From contig NC_091008.1 in NCBI RefSeq assembly GCF_041146395.1, positions 6,709,501-6,773,500 of the forward strand: a DNA stretch of 64,000 bases, written 5' to 3'. Of this stretch, positions 58,455 to 64,000 are shown in pieces (the stretch's first letter is position 1; every line of letters starts with the position of its first letter). Under the pieces are notes generated by a model. It did no database searches. It saw only the letters and a program-made list of their open reading frames with translations, and was not told the origin of the DNA. Origin of the DNA: Eulemur rufifrons. Taxonomy: Eukaryota > Chordata > Mammalia > Primates > Lemuridae. The position numbers were made by a program, and so were the translations under genes.

Positions 58455-59390
58455 TAATTAGAAAAGACAAGCAGAAAAGATATTTTTAATATCCATAACA
58501 TTGAGGATACTAAAACCAAACTTTAAAAAGATGAATTAATGATTCAGTAAAACTTAAGAAAGTTTTCTTTACTTAAAATTTTGACCTGTGAAAGAAATAA
58601 CCTGAAGTTTTACCAAAATAGAGTAGGTACACAGCACATCAGTTTTTAGAGAAGAGCCAGGCATAGACCCAGTGTTTGCCAAATTCTCAGTGTTGGGTCA
58701 AAGATTTTTCTTTGACTTTAGAAATTCTGGGAGTAACTCACGTGGATGCACAGTGACTCTAAGCAAGAGACATCAGTGCAGGCTACGCACAGAGCTTGAA
58801 CTTCTATATCAATCCTTAGGGGAGCAGAAACTCTCTGCCTTCAAGCTGGAAGTTGAAGAGCAGAGGGGCAGGCAGGATGGCATTGACTTTAATCACCCCT
58901 CCCAGGATGAGGGGTGGCTGAGACTTTCATTTTACTGCTGCCTGCTTGCTTATGTTTTTGACAGATACCTTAATCATGGCAATGTTATTTGGAGCCACAT
59001 TTATTGTAATGACTTTTTGAAAAAAAATAATTAGTTGAATTCTGTCAGTTGATTTATCAGCTATTTGAGTCATACATGTTCAAAGTATGATGTGAGAAAT
59101 TCTTTTGAATCCTTCTCCTAGCACCTTTTCTTTTGACTTAGTTTGTATTACGCCAAGGCAAGAATAAATCTGACTTGGGCTTTTAATTAATAGATACATG
59201 AAAAGGTACCTCTTGTTAACCATCTTTCTTCATATAACTTAAAAATATTTTATCTATTAAGTTTTATACTGATGTTAGGGTATTTCTGAGTTGTGTTTGG
59301 GAAAACACCATGATGGGTATCTAACATTTATGAGTGATACCTAGAGGCAAAAGCAACCAAAAAATGAAAAGCTATTTACAGCTAAACCTT
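58455..59390. other. TBCK intron 12, unclassified
   Basis: A 120-codon frame at 58672-59034 has no recognisable family. 58650-58960 is less AT-rich than its surroundings. Confidence 0.4.
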
Positions 59391-59396
59391 AATCAG

Positions 59397-59519
59397 TAGA
59401 GGCATGGCATGTTCGCATGTTTATGATGACTTGGGGGGAAAGGCGGTACATGGGCAACGTATGTAACCTGCAGTTCTATATCCCCCATAACAATAAGATG
59501 AAATAAAAAAAAAAAAAAA
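59397..59519 (+). mobile_element. Very short 5'-truncated LINE-1 3' end, sense
   Basis: 'gtacatgggcaacgtatgta' and 'tatatcccccataac' then an A-run resemble the last 120 bases of the L1 3' UTR seen at 850-930. No duplication was resolved. Confidence 0.6.
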
Positions 59520-59656
59520 GAACTAATTTTTAGATTCTGTTTTTTATTTTTCTTGGTACCTTTATAAATACATAATGTTTACATTTCCTCTTAAATACAG
59601 ATCAATGCTGCTGCCAAAGATGTTTATACATAAATATTTTGTCTTTAAATTTATAG

Positions 59657-59706
59657 AGATTAAAAGATGTTGGTGGAGAAGCATTTTACCCATTACTTGA
59701 AGATGA
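59657..59706 (+). CDS. TBCK: TBCK coding exon 12 (residues 391-406)
   Basis: Very short 50-base exon, acceptor AAATTTATAG, donor GATGA|GTAAGT, encoding RLKDVGGEAFYPLLED and two bases of an Asp codon. Phase joins to the next exon (GA|C). Only 187 bases separate it from exon 13. Confidence 0.93.
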
Positions 59707-59834
59707 GTAAGTATAGTCCCATTTTTACATTTATTGTTCTTTTCTATTAATATTAGATTTCTAAAGTTTGTACATTTTCTTTAAAAAAACATTTCATAAA
59801 TGGAACATAAAAATATGGTGGTTTGGTTTATTAA

Positions 59835-62560
<2,726 letters not shown>

Positions 62561-62623
62561 GGGGCTATTCATGCCAAGTACGAAGCAATTGATAAAGACA
62601 CTCCGATTCCTACAGATAGACAA
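62561..62623 (+). CDS. TBCK: TBCK coding exon 15 (residues 484-504)
   Basis: Acceptor GCTGTTTGCAG, donor AGACAA|GTATGA, 63 bases, phase 0 at both ends, encoding [20 protein letters not shown] and Q. It lies between the first TBC block and the arginine finger. It could be skipped without a frameshift. Confidence 0.94.

Positions 62624-64000
<1,377 letters not shown>

Overview
This is vertebrate nuclear DNA, from a primate and most likely a strepsirrhine (lemur or loris group). The clue is a set of dimeric 7SL-derived Alu elements. Most carry an expanded, AT-rich linker between the two arms and the diagnostic right-arm block 'gctagagtgagtgccgtgg', forms I associate with lemur-type Alus. Species assignment is inference; no search was run. 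Genes are split into short exons with GT-AG introns, and there is no prokaryotic, viral or plasmid content apart from old transposon remains.

The window holds two protein genes arranged head to head around one CpG-rich promoter at about 12.6-13.65 kb. To the left, on the minus strand, is AIMP1 (p43/EMAP-II precursor, a scaffold of the multi-tRNA-synthetase complex). Four coding exons are present (9134-9026, 6178-6065, 4181-4014, 1771-1560) and encode residues 1-201. The last third, with the rest of the tRNA-binding OB fold, lies beyond the left edge. To the right, on the plus strand, is TBCK (pseudokinase + TBC + rhodanese protein). Sixteen coding exons (18618-63270) join in frame into 546 codons plus one base. 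They cover the whole pseudokinase domain, the linker and the first part of the TBC domain; the rest of TBC and the rhodanese domain are beyond the right edge.

Every exon was placed by reading its translation, its AG and GT borders, and the carry-over phase into the next exon. All junctions close in frame without a stop, so both genes look intact in this window. The kinase active-site motifs of TBCK are degenerate (HRA for HRD, KFG for DFG), while the TBC arginine and glutamine finger motifs (IxxDxxR, YxQ) are present.

The remaining sequence, well over 90 percent, is intron filled with repeats: nine Alu dimers or derivatives, several 5'-truncated LINE-1 copies (a 3.1 kb antisense one at 22.07-25.19 kb and a twin-primed, internally inverted copy at 39.23-39.84 kb), many ancient L2 and MIR pieces, DNA-transposon and LTR-like remnants, and microsatellites. 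I saw no tRNA, rRNA, snRNA or CRISPR-like array and no sign of an undescribed system. The most interesting points are the shared promoter with a perfect CRE palindrome, the inverted Alu pair around TBCK exon 6, the twin-primed L1, a long open frame running from TBCK exon 12 into its intron, and a few stretches I could not classify.
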